A DNA stretch of 64,000 nucleotides. Origin: JAGVSR01 sp964458265 (lineage in GTDB: Bacteria > Pseudomonadota > Alphaproteobacteria > Rhizobiales > Hyphomicrobiaceae). Below, piece after piece: positions 8,936 to 18,222 of this stretch. The first letter of the stretch is position 1. Every line of letters starts with the position of its first letter. The position numbers were made by a program, and so were the translations under genes. The notes beneath the pieces are model-generated. The model was not told where the DNA came from. It saw nothing but the letters and a program-made list of their open reading frames with translations, and made no database searches. The DNA lies in NCBI GenBank assembly GCA_964458265.1, contig CAYWIF010000015.1, positions 8,064-72,063 of the forward strand, given 5' to 3'.

Positions 8936-9594
8936 TGGCCTCGGCCGATCCGTATGCATTCTCGACCGAAGACCATGCGGACGGGCGCGCCCTGTTTGAA
9001 CAGCGCTGGACCTTCGTCAAAGGCGTGGTTGGGCTTGAGCATCTACCGGCTTCCGGCCCGGTCGAGATCGCGTTCGCCGGCCGTTCGAATGTCGGCAAAT
9101 CGAGCCTCATCAACGCGCTCGTTCGCCAGAATGGGCTGGCCCGAACCTCCAACACGCCGGGCCGCACGCAGGAGCTGAATTACTTCGTACCGGAGCGCGG
9201 CGCACCGTTCCTCGTCGACATGCCGGGCTACGGTTTTGCCGAAGCTCCCAAGGACAAGGTCGAAGCCTGGACGAAGCTCGTTAAAAGCTACCTCGCCGGC
9301 CGCCAGCGCCTCGCCCGCGTTTTTCTCCTGATCGACGCACGCCACGGTATTAAGAAAGTCGATCAGGACATCATGGGCCTTCTGGACGAAGCCGCCGTCT
9401 CCTATCAGGTCGTGCTGACGAAGTCCGATAAGATCAAACCAACCGATCTTGCAGCCCTGATCAAGAAAACGCACGCGACACTTGCCACCCACACGGCCGC
9501 CTACCCTCTCGTCATCGCCACATCTTCTGAAACGGGAGAAGGAATTGATGATTTGCGGGCGCAAGCCGCGCGTGTCGCGCGCGAGCACGCATAG
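8932..9594 (+). CDS. engB: Ribosome biogenesis GTP-binding protein YihA/YsxC
   Basis: TRAFAC GTPase for large-subunit assembly, 220 residues. G1 is GRSNVGKSSL, the switch region carries TSNTPGRTQ, G3 is DMPGYGFAE, and G4 is TKSDK. The start is the ATG at 8932 overlapping the yidC stop; another ATG follows directly at 8935. In related genomes argB usually follows directly, but here an opposite-strand gene of about 1.6 kb separates them. Confidence 0.95.
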   Translation: MMASADPYAFSTEDHADGRALFEQRWTFVKGVVGLEHLPASGPVEIAFAGRSNVGKSSLINALVRQNGLARTSNTPGRTQELNYFVPERGAPFLVDMPGYGFAEAPKDKVEAWTKLVKSYLAGRQRLARVFLLIDARHGIKKVDQDIMGLLDEAAVSYQVVLTKSDKIKPTDLAALIKKTHATLATHTAAYPLVIATSSETGEGIDDLRAQAARVAREHA

Positions 9595-9613
9595 ACGCCT
9601 GGAACGAGTTTAC

Positions 9614-11188
9614 TCAGCTTCCGCTTCCGCCGCGCAAAATTGCGATCAACGGCTCAAACAGCCCCTCGCCGAATCTCGCGAGTATTCCGCCCAGGACCGC
9701 CGCCGTCATCCACCCCGCCCAGCGCGCCGCTGTCTTGGCAAGGTTCACGCCGACCTTGACCTCGATGACTTGATCCGGAAGCGCCGTTTCAGCGGTCAAC
9801 CCGTCATCGCCCACGGTTCGGGCGGATACGATCAACTGCAGCCGCCGCTTCCCGCGTTCGCGCGGCGTAATCGTCCAGCGCCAGCTCGCATAATCGGCGT
9901 CAAAGCCGGGCGCCCCCTCGATCCACTGGGTTTCCGGCGACGACGACTCGATAAAAAAGCCGCCGTCCGGCGACCTCAGTCGGACCGACATCGCCTTAGT
10001 AACCGTGATCTCGTGACGAACGACGGCTGCACCGTTGTCCATCCCTTCGGCTATGGCTTTCACGTCTCGGCGACCAATACGCGCTTCGACGACCATTGAC
10101 ACGCCAACGCGCATCTTGCGTGGAATGTTCTCGACGAACTGGCCGGCGGCCACCCAGACATTTTTGCTTGGCCGCCGTTGGCGCGTTGGCATCGGAGGCA
10201 TGCCACCGCCGGCCTGCTGCGGCGGACGCGGCTGCTGCGGCGGCGCCATTCGGCCTTGCGGAGGAGGCATCCCAACCTGTGACGGCGGGACTTGAAATGG
10301 AGCCGGAGGCGCCGACCGCTGCGCGGGCAGCGGAGGCCCCGGCATCCCACCGGGCTGCGGTCCCGGTGGCGGCTGCGTCCGCTGGGTAGGCGGCACCTGA
10401 AACGGCGACGGTTGCGGAGCGGGTGGCGGTCCCGTCCTTGGTGGCGGCGTTTGCGTGACTGGTGTCTCACGCTCGGTGGGCGGCGGTTTCACAACCTGCT
10501 CCCACTGCGGCGCAGCGTTTCCGAAAACTTCGCCGTACGCCGCGGGCTGCGAAGTCGGTTGAGGAGGCGGCGGCACAGGCTGAGCAGGAGAGATTGGCGC
10601 TGGCGCGGGCTGCGCCGACCGCGACTGCACTCTCTCGCGCGCCGAAGCGAGAATGTCTTCCGTCGAACCGGTCGGCGGCGCCTTTGGTCCCGTTGCCGGT
10701 TGCTGCGTCGCTAAATCCGGTCTGGCAGGCGGAGCAGATGCCGCCCGCTGCAAGGCCCGGATTGCCTGCTCGAACGTCAGGCCCTGGATGCGCAGCAGGT
10801 TTGCAGCGGTGCTCTTGCCATCCCCCACGATGGCGGCGAGCACGATCGCGCCATTGATTTCCGGCCGGCGGCCCTGCCGAGCCGCCGCGGCAGCCGCTTC
10901 GAGAATTCTTTTCAGATCCTGCGAAATAAAAACCTGCGCAGGACCGTTCGGATTGCGACGTTCAGCGATCTGGCCGATATGCGACGAAATCTCTCCGGCG
11001 AGCCGCGCTAGATCCACGTTCGACGAGCGCAGGACTCCCGCGGCATCTTGGTCCTCGGTCAGCGCCAGCAGGAGATGCTCCAGCGTCACTTCCGGGTGCT
11101 GCTGGGCATCTGCATAACTCGCGGCGCGCGCAAGCGTCGCAGCCAGGTGCTGCGACATGGGAATGCGCCCGAGATCTTCGACTATCAT
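9614..11188 (-). CDS. Clp N-domain / proline-rich / membrane-anchored protein
   Basis: 524 residues of unknown function. The N-terminus resembles the substrate- and adaptor-binding N domain of ClpA/ClpC, in two repeats (about residues 11-75 and 80-145: LARAASYADAQQHPEVTLEH, then LKRILEAAAAAARQGRRPEI). No AAA+ ATPase follows. Instead there is a ~200-residue Pro/Gln/Ser-rich linker, a Trp-containing beta-rich region (MSVRLRSPDGGFFIE, YASWRWTITPRERGKRRLQ), and one C-terminal membrane helix (MTAAVLGGILARFG). The start is the ATG at 11188; upstream in-frame codons look non-coding. It lies antisense between engB and argB. The guess of a membrane-tethered adaptor or sensor is inference. Confidence 0.72.
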   Translation of the reverse strand: MIVEDLGRIPMSQHLAATLARAASYADAQQHPEVTLEHLLLALTEDQDAAGVLRSSNVDLARLAGEISSHIGQIAERRNPNGPAQVFISQDLKRILEAAAAAARQGRRPEINGAIVLAAIVGDGKSTAANLLRIQGLTFEQAIRALQRAASAPPARPDLATQQPATGPKAPPTGSTEDILASARERVQSRSAQPAPAPISPAQPVPPPPQPTSQPAAYGEVFGNAAPQWEQVVKPPPTERETPVTQTPPPRTGPPPAPQPSPFQVPPTQRTQPPPGPQPGGMPGPPLPAQRSAPPAPFQVPPSQVGMPPPQGRMAPPQQPRPPQQAGGGMPPMPTRQRRPSKNVWVAAGQFVENIPRKMRVGVSMVVEARIGRRDVKAIAEGMDNGAAVVRHEITVTKAMSVRLRSPDGGFFIESSSPETQWIEGAPGFDADYASWRWTITPRERGKRRLQLIVSARTVGDDGLTAETALPDQVIEVKVGVNLAKTAARWAGWMTAAVLGGILARFGEGLFEPLIAILRGGSGS

Positions 11189-11481
11189 CCGCCCAAACCA
11201 TGCTCTGGCCCGCGACCCGCCCCAAGCGGCGTCCGTGCGCTGCGCCCTCACCGTATTGCGTTGAGATAGAACGTGATCCGGCCCTGGCGGGCAAGCCGCC
11301 ATACCGCATCAGAGCCCCAGAAATCCGCCTTTCTTCATTACAACTAACACCTGATTGTGAGGGAAATCCGTTGAGGCCAGGACCACAACGGATATAACCC
11401 TGGCGGGCACCGCGGGGCGCCTTGCCGGAATGCCGTCCCTTGGTCTTACCCGTCAACCATTGCCAGGGTTTTCCCGACCAG

Positions 11482-12444
11482 ATGACGAAGAAGCCGACCG
11501 ATCCGGCGTCCAACGGCGCCAACAGCGAAATGACGCCGCTCAGTGCCCATGTCCAGGCGCGCATCCTGGCCGAAGCCCTGCCCAACATGCTGCGTTACGA
11601 CGAGCAGACCGTTGTCGTGAAATTCGGCGGCCATGCCATGGGCGATGCGGCGCTTGCCGCCGCATTCGCGCAAGACATCGTCTACCTGAAGCAGTCGGGC
11701 GTGAACCCCATCGTCGTCCATGGCGGAGGACCACAGATTGCCCAGATGCTGCAGAAGCACGGCATCAAATCGGAATTCGTGCACGGCCTGCGCGTGACCG
11801 ACCAGCCGACCGTCGAAATCGTCGAAATGGTGCTGGCCGGAGCCATCAACAAGGAGATCGTCACCGCCATCAATCGCCAGGGCGGCAAGGCCGTCGGCAT
11901 TTGTGGCAAGGACGCCAATTTGATGATTGCGCGCAAGATTACCGAAATGCCCGACCCCAAGACCGGGATCATTGGCAGCGTTGATCTCGGCTTCGTCGGC
12001 GATCCCCTGCAGGTGAACCCCCACATCGTCGAAGTGATTTCCAAGTCGGATCTTATCCCGGTTATCGCACCGGTCGCTCTTTCGCGTGACGGGGAGACAT
12101 TGAACGTCAATGCCGACAGCTTTGCTTCCGCGCTCGCTGCCCGCATGAAGGCCAAGCGCCTTTTGCTTTTAACCGACGTCGAAGGCGTCCTCGATACCAG
12201 CGGCAATCTGATTGAGGAATTGAGCGTTGATCAGGCCCAAGATTTGATACGGGATGGCACGATCAGCGGCGGCATGATTCCGAAAATCGAAGGCTGCATC
12301 GAGGTCGTAGAAGCCGGCGTCGAAGCCGTTGTCATCATCAACGGCAAGGTTCCGCACTGCGTCCTTCTCGAACTCCTGACCGACCACGGTGCCGGCACAT
12401 TGGTCGGCCGCCGCAAACCGAAAGTGAAAAAGGCGGCCGAATGA
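11482..12444 (+). CDS. argB: Acetylglutamate kinase
   Basis: Second step of arginine biosynthesis, phosphorylating N-acetyl-L-glutamate in the cytoplasm. 320 residues from the ATG at 11482. Amino-acid-kinase motifs are clear: VVKFGGHAMGD near residue 48, VVHGGGPQIAQML, and the C-terminal VEAGVEAVVIINGKVPHCVL. The N-terminal extension is slightly longer than in short ArgB proteins, as in arginine-sensitive types. The last four bases overlap the next gene's ATG. Confidence 0.96.
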   Translation: MTKKPTDPASNGANSEMTPLSAHVQARILAEALPNMLRYDEQTVVVKFGGHAMGDAALAAAFAQDIVYLKQSGVNPIVVHGGGPQIAQMLQKHGIKSEFVHGLRVTDQPTVEIVEMVLAGAINKEIVTAINRQGGKAVGICGKDANLMIARKITEMPDPKTGIIGSVDLGFVGDPLQVNPHIVEVISKSDLIPVIAPVALSRDGETLNVNADSFASALAARMKAKRLLLLTDVEGVLDTSGNLIEELSVDQAQDLIRDGTISGGMIPKIEGCIEVVEAGVEAVVIINGKVPHCVLLELLTDHGAGTLVGRRKPKVKKAAE

Positions 12445-13223
12445 ACGCCGTCAATTCCGGTAAGACATCATATCCCACACTGAATAGCGCGCTGAAGGGG
12501 GCCGCGTCACCCGTCGTTCTGGGAGCCAAGGGTGTCTGGATCTTCGATCTCGACAACACGCTTTATCCCGCCGAGTGCAACCTCTTTGCGCAGGTCGACC
12601 AGCGCATGGGCGAATTCATCGCCAAACAGCTTGGCGTTCCGTTTGCCTACGCCCGTCATCTGCAGAAAAGCTACTATCGCCAATTCGGCACCACGCTCGC
12701 CGGCCTCATGCGCGTCCACAAAATGCAGCCCGAACCGTTTCTCGAATACGTCCACGACATCGACGTGTCGGTCGTTCCCGACGCACCGCAGCTTCGTACG
12801 GCGATCGAAGGCCTTCCCGGCCGCAAGCTCATCTTTACCAACGGCTCGAAGGCTCATGCGGAGCGCGTCGCCGGCAAGCTTGGCATTCTCGACCTCTTCG
12901 AAGGGATCTCCGACATCGCCTCGTGCGGCTACGAACCCAAACCCTCGGCCGCGGCCTTCGACAGAATGGTTCGCCACCATGGCGTCGCGCCATCCGCCGC
13001 GGTGATGTTTGAAGATATGCCGCAGAACCTGGAAGTCCCCCACAAGCTCGGTATGGCGACCGTTCTTGTCCACTCGTCCTACATGGACCACCCGATCCAG
13101 CGCGACATGCTCAATTGGACGGCGCTCCCCGACCACGTGCATCATTTAACGGACGACCTGACGGCCTTCCTGCGCGCGATTGCAATTGAGGACAGTCCAG
13201 GCGAACCGGGATCGCGAGCTTAG
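12441..13223 (+). CDS. HAD-superfamily pyrimidine 5'-nucleotidase
   Basis: 260 residues. HAD motif I is IFDLDNTLYP with the nucleophile Asp, motif II is LIFTNGSK, and motif IV is MFEDMPQNL. This pattern and length match the SDT1-like pyrimidine nucleotidases that dephosphorylate UMP/CMP-type nucleotides. It overlaps argB by four bases, so it is translationally coupled. Its last four bases overlap the stop of the convergent secreted-protein gene. Confidence 0.85.
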   Translation: MNAVNSGKTSYPTLNSALKGAASPVVLGAKGVWIFDLDNTLYPAECNLFAQVDQRMGEFIAKQLGVPFAYARHLQKSYYRQFGTTLAGLMRVHKMQPEPFLEYVHDIDVSVVPDAPQLRTAIEGLPGRKLIFTNGSKAHAERVAGKLGILDLFEGISDIASCGYEPKPSAAAFDRMVRHHGVAPSAAVMFEDMPQNLEVPHKLGMATVLVHSSYMDHPIQRDMLNWTALPDHVHHLTDDLTAFLRAIAIEDSPGEPGSRA

Positions 13224-13681
13224 CGGGTCAGCCTGAAGTTGGCCGAACTGCCGGCCGGCGACGAAATCGACACACTCTGCGAGTTGCCGCTGACCGTTAC
13301 CGTTATTGTACCGTCGACCTTAAACTCTTCATTGAAAAAACTGCCGGAGAACTGGTTGCCGCCGACATGCGTCAGCAAGGCCGACTGCTCGACTTTGCCC
13401 GAGGCGCTCGCGCACCGAGCATTGACGAGATAGCTTTCCGCGCCCCGCCTCTTGAAGTTCGCCCGGCACCTTGCCGCTTCCTTGGCTCCGGACGGAAACT
13501 TGACCGAACCACCGCCGCTCCAGGCTCCGTCGAGGTTGACGGTATCCGCGCGGGCGGGAAGGATCGCACAGGCCATTGCCGTACCGATCAGCACGGCCGC
13601 TAGCGTCATCGACGGGCGGCGTTGCGTCTGAAAAATCGGATTTTCTCCCGACAAAACAGTCATGTATCTGGTGCCAATCAT
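13220..13681 (-). CDS. Small exported protein of unknown function
   Basis: About 153 residues. The ATG at 13681 is preceded by AAGGGAACCGAG, a plausible ribosome-binding site. Hydrophobic MTLAAVLIGTAMACAIL followed by PARADT looks like a signal peptide with an Ala-x-Ala site; an ATG at 13609 would give a more ordinary signal length. The mature part is beta-rich, begins LDGAWSGGGSVKFPSG and contains two Cys (ARCRANF and ARCASAS) that could form a disulfide in the periplasm. I recognise no catalytic motif. Confidence 0.7.
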   Translation of the reverse strand: MIGTRYMTVLSGENPIFQTQRRPSMTLAAVLIGTAMACAILPARADTVNLDGAWSGGGSVKFPSGAKEAARCRANFKRRGAESYLVNARCASASGKVEQSALLTHVGGNQFSGSFFNEEFKVDGTITVTVSGNSQSVSISSPAGSSANFRLTR

Positions 13682-13772
13682 CTCGGTTCCCTTTAAACCG
13701 CTCTTCGATCCGCCGCACGAGCGCGACTTGATATAGCAAGCCTTCTCAATCCATGACAGTGGCCGCCACACC

Positions 13773-14525
13773 TCAACCGCGGCCTTCGTAGGGCATCGCC
13801 GTCGCCTTGAGGGTCATGAACAGTACGTTGGCTTCGAGCGGAAGGTTTGCCATGTACAGTACGGCATCCGCCACATGCGAGACGTCCATGACCGGTTCAG
13901 GTTTGATCGACCCGTCGGCCTGCCGGATTCCCGCCGCCATCGGCGCGGCCAGTTCGGTCGCAGCATTACCGATATCGATCTGAGAACACGCGATGTTGTA
14001 GACCCGCCCATCGAGAGCCAGCGATTTTGTCAACCCCGACAAGGCATGTTTGGTTGCAGTGTAGGGTGCCGCGTTCGGCCGCGGAACGTTGGACGAAATC
14101 GAGCCGTTGTTGATGATCCGACCGCCTTCCGGATCTTGCGCCTTCATAATTCGGAACGCTGCCTGGGCGCACAGGAACGCGCCGTTCAAGTTCACGTCGA
14201 CGACGCTCTTCCACTGTTCGAAGGTGAGATCTTCGAATGCGGCCTGAGGCGCGAACATGCCCGCATTGTTGAACAGGACGTCAAGGCGGCCGTAAGCATC
14301 CTTCGTTCGGGCAAACAACGCCTTCACGGACACCGGATCGGTCACATCCGTCGCGACAACCAGTGTTGACCCGTCGGGACACTGCGCCGCCGTCTCTTGC
14401 AACTCGGGCTTGCGCCGCCCCGCCAGCACGACGAGGTAGCCGTTGTTGGCCAGCTTGATCGAAACGGCGCGTCCGATGCCGCTGCTCGCGCCGGTCACAA
14501 TCGCAACGCGCGGAATTGCAGCCAT
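13773..14525 (-). CDS. Short-chain dehydrogenase/reductase (SDR)
   Basis: NAD(P)-dependent oxidoreductase of 250 residues, the classical SDR length. The cofactor motif is TGASSGIGRA near residue 11, NNAG lies near residue 88, and the catalytic Ser is in NGSISSN with YTATK about 15 residues later. The following substrate region gives no firm specificity. It lies 30 bases downstream of the 3-hydroxybutyryl-CoA dehydrogenase gene on the same strand, so co-transcription with the etf/hbd genes is likely. Confidence 0.9.
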   Translation of the reverse strand: MAAIPRVAIVTGASSGIGRAVSIKLANNGYLVVLAGRRKPELQETAAQCPDGSTLVVATDVTDPVSVKALFARTKDAYGRLDVLFNNAGMFAPQAAFEDLTFEQWKSVVDVNLNGAFLCAQAAFRIMKAQDPEGGRIINNGSISSNVPRPNAAPYTATKHALSGLTKSLALDGRVYNIACSQIDIGNAATELAAPMAAGIRQADGSIKPEPVMDVSHVADAVLYMANLPLEANVLFMTLKATAMPYEGRG

Positions 14526-14554
14526 TCGAAAACCTCAGGATACCGCCGCGCGGA

Positions 14555-15484
14555 CTAGCGCGTAGGGACCGGCTTTTCGCCGCGATAGTCGTAGAAGCCG
14601 CGGTTGGTTTTGCGGCCAAGCCAACCGGCCTCCACGTATTTCACGAGCAGCGGACAGGGCCGGTACTTAGAATCCGCCAAACCCTCATACAACACCTGCA
14701 TCACCGACAGGCACGTATCCAAGCCGATGAAGTCGGCCAACTCCAGCGGCCCCATGGGATGGTGCGCACCGAGCTTCATCGCTTTGTCGATGCCTTCCAC
14801 CGTTCCCACGCCCTCATAGAGCGTATAGATCGCCTCGTTGATCATCGGCAGCAGGATGCGGTTGACGATGAATGCCGGAAAATCTTCCGAAACTGTGGTC
14901 TTCTTGCCCAGGCTATCGACGAAGGCGCGCGCAGTGGCGAACACCTCGTCTTCGGTCGCGATCCCCCGAATAACCTCCACGAGTTCCATCAGCGGAACCG
15001 GGTTCATGAAGTGCATGCCGATAAAAAGTTCCGGCCTGTCCGTCGTCGCAGCCAGCCGCGTGATCGAGATGGACGACGTGTTCGTCGCGACCAGCGCACC
15101 GGGCTTCAAACGCGGGCAGAGTTCGGCGAAAATCTTGCGCTTGACGCTTTCGTCTTCGGTGGCAGCTTCAATGACAAGATCGCATTGCGCCAGGTGGTCG
15201 ATACTTGCCGCAGGCTTGATGCGGTCCAGCGCCGCCGTCATATCGCTGGCACTGATGATACCCTTGGCGACCTGACGCTGCATATTCTTCTCGATCGACT
15301 TGACGGCGCGATCGACCGCGTCTGCCTTGATATCGTTGATCAGAACATCGAAGCCTCCAAGCGCCACGACATGCGCGATCCCCGACCCCATCTGTCCTGC
15401 GCCGATGACGCCAACCTTCTTGATTTCGGTGACCGGTTGTACGGCTGCCTTCGCCCGGTCTGAAGACTTCACGGCCACATCCAT
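14555..15484 (-). CDS. hbd: 3-hydroxybutyryl-CoA dehydrogenase
   Basis: Interconverts 3-hydroxyacyl-CoA (typically C4) and acetoacetyl-CoA using NAD(P). 309 residues; the first ~20 precede the Rossmann motif GVIGAGQMGSGIA. The catalytic region is GMHFMNPVPLMELVEVIRG, and the C-terminal helical domain carries MGPLELADFIGLDTCLSVM. The length fits the single-domain enzyme, not the FadB fusion. It follows etfA by about 45 bases, consistent with beta-oxidation or polyhydroxybutyrate/ethylmalonyl-CoA metabolism. Confidence 0.92.
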   Translation of the reverse strand: MDVAVKSSDRAKAAVQPVTEIKKVGVIGAGQMGSGIAHVVALGGFDVLINDIKADAVDRAVKSIEKNMQRQVAKGIISASDMTAALDRIKPAASIDHLAQCDLVIEAATEDESVKRKIFAELCPRLKPGALVATNTSSISITRLAATTDRPELFIGMHFMNPVPLMELVEVIRGIATEDEVFATARAFVDSLGKKTTVSEDFPAFIVNRILLPMINEAIYTLYEGVGTVEGIDKAMKLGAHHPMGPLELADFIGLDTCLSVMQVLYEGLADSKYRPCPLLVKYVEAGWLGRKTNRGFYDYRGEKPVPTR

Positions 15485-15528
15485 GGCGTCCTTCCCCTGA
15501 CCGGCGCACCGGTCAACTTCAATGTCTG

Positions 15529-16473
15529 CTAGCCGCCGGATTTGCCAAGTTCGCTGGCGAGTTCGGGCAGGACCTGGAATAGATCCCCCACGAGCCCGTA
15601 GTCCGCGACTTGGAAAATCGGCGCTTCGCCGTCCTTGTTGATTGCGACGATGACCTTCGAATCCTTCATCCCGGCCAGGTGCTGAATAGCGCCCGAGATG
15701 CCGACGGCAATGTAAAGTTCCGGCGCCACCACTTTGCCCGTCTGCCCCACTTGCAGATCGTTCGGAGCGAAGCCCGCATCGACGGCGGCGCGCGAGGCCC
15801 CCATCGCTGCGCCAAGATGATCGGCAACCGGCTCGATATACGTCTTGAAATTCTCCGCATTGCCGATACCGCGGCCACCGGAGATGATGACGCGTGCCGA
15901 GGTGAGTTCTGGCCGGTCCGATTTGGAAAGCTCAGCTTTTTCGAACGAGGACAAACCCGCCGCCGCCGGAGCCGTAACCGCCTCCACGGCCGCCGGACCG
16001 CCCTGCGCCGCCGCGGCAAAGCTCGCCGTCCGCACGGTGATGACTTTCTTCGCTTCGCCCGACTTCACGGTTTGGGTCGCATTGCCCGCATAGATCGGAC
16101 GCTCGAAGGTATCCGGCGCGACGACCTTGGTGATATCGGAGACCTGCATCACGTCGAGCAGTGCGGCCACGCGCGGCGCGATGTTCTTACCCGAAGCGGT
16201 CGCCGGGGCGACGAAGGCGTCGTAGCCGCTCATAAGGGGCACCACGAGTGCTGCAACCTCTTCGGCTAGCCCATTCGCCAAATGCGGTGCATCGGCGACG
16301 AGAACCTTTGCGACGCCGTCGATCTTTGCAGCCTCGGCCGCTGCAGATGACGCACCGCTGCCGGCCACCAGAATATGCACGTCGCCGCCGAGTTGCCGGG
16401 CGGCCGTTACGGCCTTCGCGGTCGCCGACCCAAGTGCCGAATTCGTATGCTCGGCTAGTACCAGAACAGCCAT
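15529..16473 (-). CDS. etfA: Electron transfer flavoprotein alpha subunit
   Basis: Larger Etf subunit, holding FAD and passing electrons from acyl-CoA and related dehydrogenases to Etf-ubiquinone oxidoreductase. 314 residues; the C-terminal FAD domain has SGGRGIGNAENF, GQTGKVVAPELYIAVGISG and the signature near GAIQHLAGMKDS. The start ATG overlaps the etfB TGA, the usual coupling for a heterodimer. Confidence 0.96.
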   Translation of the reverse strand: MAVLVLAEHTNSALGSATAKAVTAARQLGGDVHILVAGSGASSAAAEAAKIDGVAKVLVADAPHLANGLAEEVAALVVPLMSGYDAFVAPATASGKNIAPRVAALLDVMQVSDITKVVAPDTFERPIYAGNATQTVKSGEAKKVITVRTASFAAAAQGGPAAVEAVTAPAAAGLSSFEKAELSKSDRPELTSARVIISGGRGIGNAENFKTYIEPVADHLGAAMGASRAAVDAGFAPNDLQVGQTGKVVAPELYIAVGISGAIQHLAGMKDSKVIVAINKDGEAPIFQVADYGLVGDLFQVLPELASELGKSGG

Positions 16474-17228
16474 CAGAGAACTCCCGCCTCGGTCTTCAGC
16501 TTCCGTACGAGTTCAGCGACGTCGGCAACTTTGACGCCGCCTTTGCGCTGAGGAGGCTCGGTAGTCTTGAGCACTTGCAGGCGGGGCGTAATATCGACAC
16601 CGAAAACATCCGGCTTTCTCGTGTCGAGCGGTTTTTTCTTAGCCTTCATGATGTTGGGCAACGACGGGTAGCGCGGTTCGTTGAGGCGCAAGTCCGTGGT
16701 GACGATTGCCGGCAGCTTCAGCTTCAGCGTCTCCAGGCCGCCGTCGACTTCGCGCGTCACACTCACGCTATCACCGGCAGGTTCGATCTTCGACGCGAAT
16801 GTCCCCTGCGGCCAGCCCAGCAGTGCCGCCAGCATCTGGCCCGTCTGATTGCAATCGTCGTCGATGGCCTGCTTACCCATGATGACCATCTGCGGTTGTT
16901 CGTCAGCGATGACACCTTTCAGGATTTTCGCAACCGCAAGCGGCTCCACCAGCGCGCCTTCGGCCGTCTCCACCAGGATGGCCCTGTCGGCACCGATGGC
17001 AAGCGCCGTCCGCAGCGTCTCCTGCGTCTTGGTGGAACCGATCGACACCACCACGACCTCGCTAGCGGTGCCCTTCTCTTTCAGACGCACCGCTTCCTCG
17101 ACGGCGATCTCGTCGAAGGGATTCATGGACATTTTTACGTTGGCCAGTTCGATGCCCGACCCGTCCGCTTTGACGCGGATCTTGACGGCGTAATCGACGA
17201 CGCGTTTGACCGCGACGAGTATTTTCAT
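16473..17228 (-). CDS. etfB: Electron transfer flavoprotein beta subunit
   Basis: Smaller Etf subunit, binding AMP and helping dock partner dehydrogenases. 251 residues from MKILVAVKRVVDYAVKIRV, the typical family N-terminus; in-frame codons further upstream show no similarity. The partner-recognition loop region contains VSIGSTKTQETLRTALA and GADRAILVET. First gene of etfB-etfA-hbd, with a candidate promoter about 155 bases upstream. Confidence 0.96.
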   Translation of the reverse strand: MKILVAVKRVVDYAVKIRVKADGSGIELANVKMSMNPFDEIAVEEAVRLKEKGTASEVVVVSIGSTKTQETLRTALAIGADRAILVETAEGALVEPLAVAKILKGVIADEQPQMVIMGKQAIDDDCNQTGQMLAALLGWPQGTFASKIEPAGDSVSVTREVDGGLETLKLKLPAIVTTDLRLNEPRYPSLPNIMKAKKKPLDTRKPDVFGVDITPRLQVLKTTEPPQRKGGVKVADVAELVRKLKTEAGVL

Positions 17229-17381
17229 TCCTGCGGCGCTCCCCAACAGCCCTGGGTTTCGTCTTGTTTCTTCAGGACCACGAGCCCCTGGGCTCCATCG
17301 CGCATCGCGGCCGTCCACGCGCAACCACGGCAAGGTCCAGAACGCCCGGCCTGCTGAGGTTTTTCGCAACTGCGAGATTGC

Positions 17382-17410
17382 ACAGTAAGTGTGCCCGGAA
17401 GCCGAGTCAA
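17382..17410 (-). promoter_or_regulatory. Putative promoter of etfB-etfA-hbd
   Basis: On the minus strand, TTGACT (17410-17405) and TACTGT (17387-17382) are 17 bases apart, matching five and four of six sigma-70 consensus positions. It lies in the 258-base spacer between rhomboid and etfB, facing etfB. Confidence 0.4.
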
Positions 17411-17486
17411 TTGTCACCCCACCGCGACGAAGTGGGCGCAATTAACCCGAATGATGCCCAGCCGTTACGGCATCGCGCAGGGCCTT

Positions 17487-18191
17487 TCAGGCGACGGTCA
17501 GTCCCCGGTCGAAAAGCGGCACGTCGGGGCGCTTCATGAACACGATCAAGACGGCTCCGGCAACCAGCCCGCCGATATGCGCCCACCACGCAACCGGCCC
17601 GATTTCCGGCACCAGAACCATGATGAACTGCGTCAAGATCCACACCCCTAATACCACCGCCGCCGACAAGCGCAGAGGGATGAACTGAAACGCCAGAACC
17701 CACACGCGCACGCGCGGATGCAGCATCAGGTAGGCTGCGATCACGCCTGCCACGGCGCCGCTCGCCCCAATCAGCGGATTGGGCGACCCCGGCATCATGA
17801 AGGTGTGCGCCAGTCCCGCGATGACCCCGCACAGAAGATAAAAAACCAGGAACTTTATGTGCCCCATCGCATCTTCGACATTGTCGCCAAACACCCAGAG
17901 GAACAGCATGTTGCCGGCCAGATGAAAGACATCGCCGTGAAAAAACATGTAGGAAATGAGTGTCAATCGCTCCGGTACTGGCACGCTCTGAAAAGGCATA
18001 TCGGCCGGTATTATCATACCGGCTGTCGAAACGAGTTCCGCCGGAACAATCGCAAAGCTCGCGATCGCCGGTTCCTGCAGGATCAGGACTTCGAGGGCAA
18101 ACACGATCACGTTCACCGCGATCAGACCGATTGTAACGTACTGCAGTTGGATCGACTTCAGAGCGTTGTCATCATGAAGCGGCACGAACAT
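17487..18191 (-). CDS. Rhomboid family intramembrane serine protease
   Basis: Polytopic membrane protease of 234 residues. The catalytic Ser is in LIGASGAVAGV (GxSG) and the partner His in WWAHIGGLVAGA. The fold also shows FHGDVFHLAGNMLFLWVFG, the conserved region with the helix-2 His and Asn. A long loop follows the first helix, as in the GlpG-like class. Cleaves membrane substrates within the bilayer; the substrate here is unknown. It lies 31 bases after the adenosyltransferase gene. Confidence 0.92.
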   Translation of the reverse strand: MFVPLHDDNALKSIQLQYVTIGLIAVNVIVFALEVLILQEPAIASFAIVPAELVSTAGMIIPADMPFQSVPVPERLTLISYMFFHGDVFHLAGNMLFLWVFGDNVEDAMGHIKFLVFYLLCGVIAGLAHTFMMPGSPNPLIGASGAVAGVIAAYLMLHPRVRVWVLAFQFIPLRLSAAVVLGVWILTQFIMVLVPEIGPVAWWAHIGGLVAGAVLIVFMKRPDVPLFDRGLTVA

Positions 18192-18222
18192 CTAAGTCCC
18201 CCTGATCGTTCCGCACGGTTCG

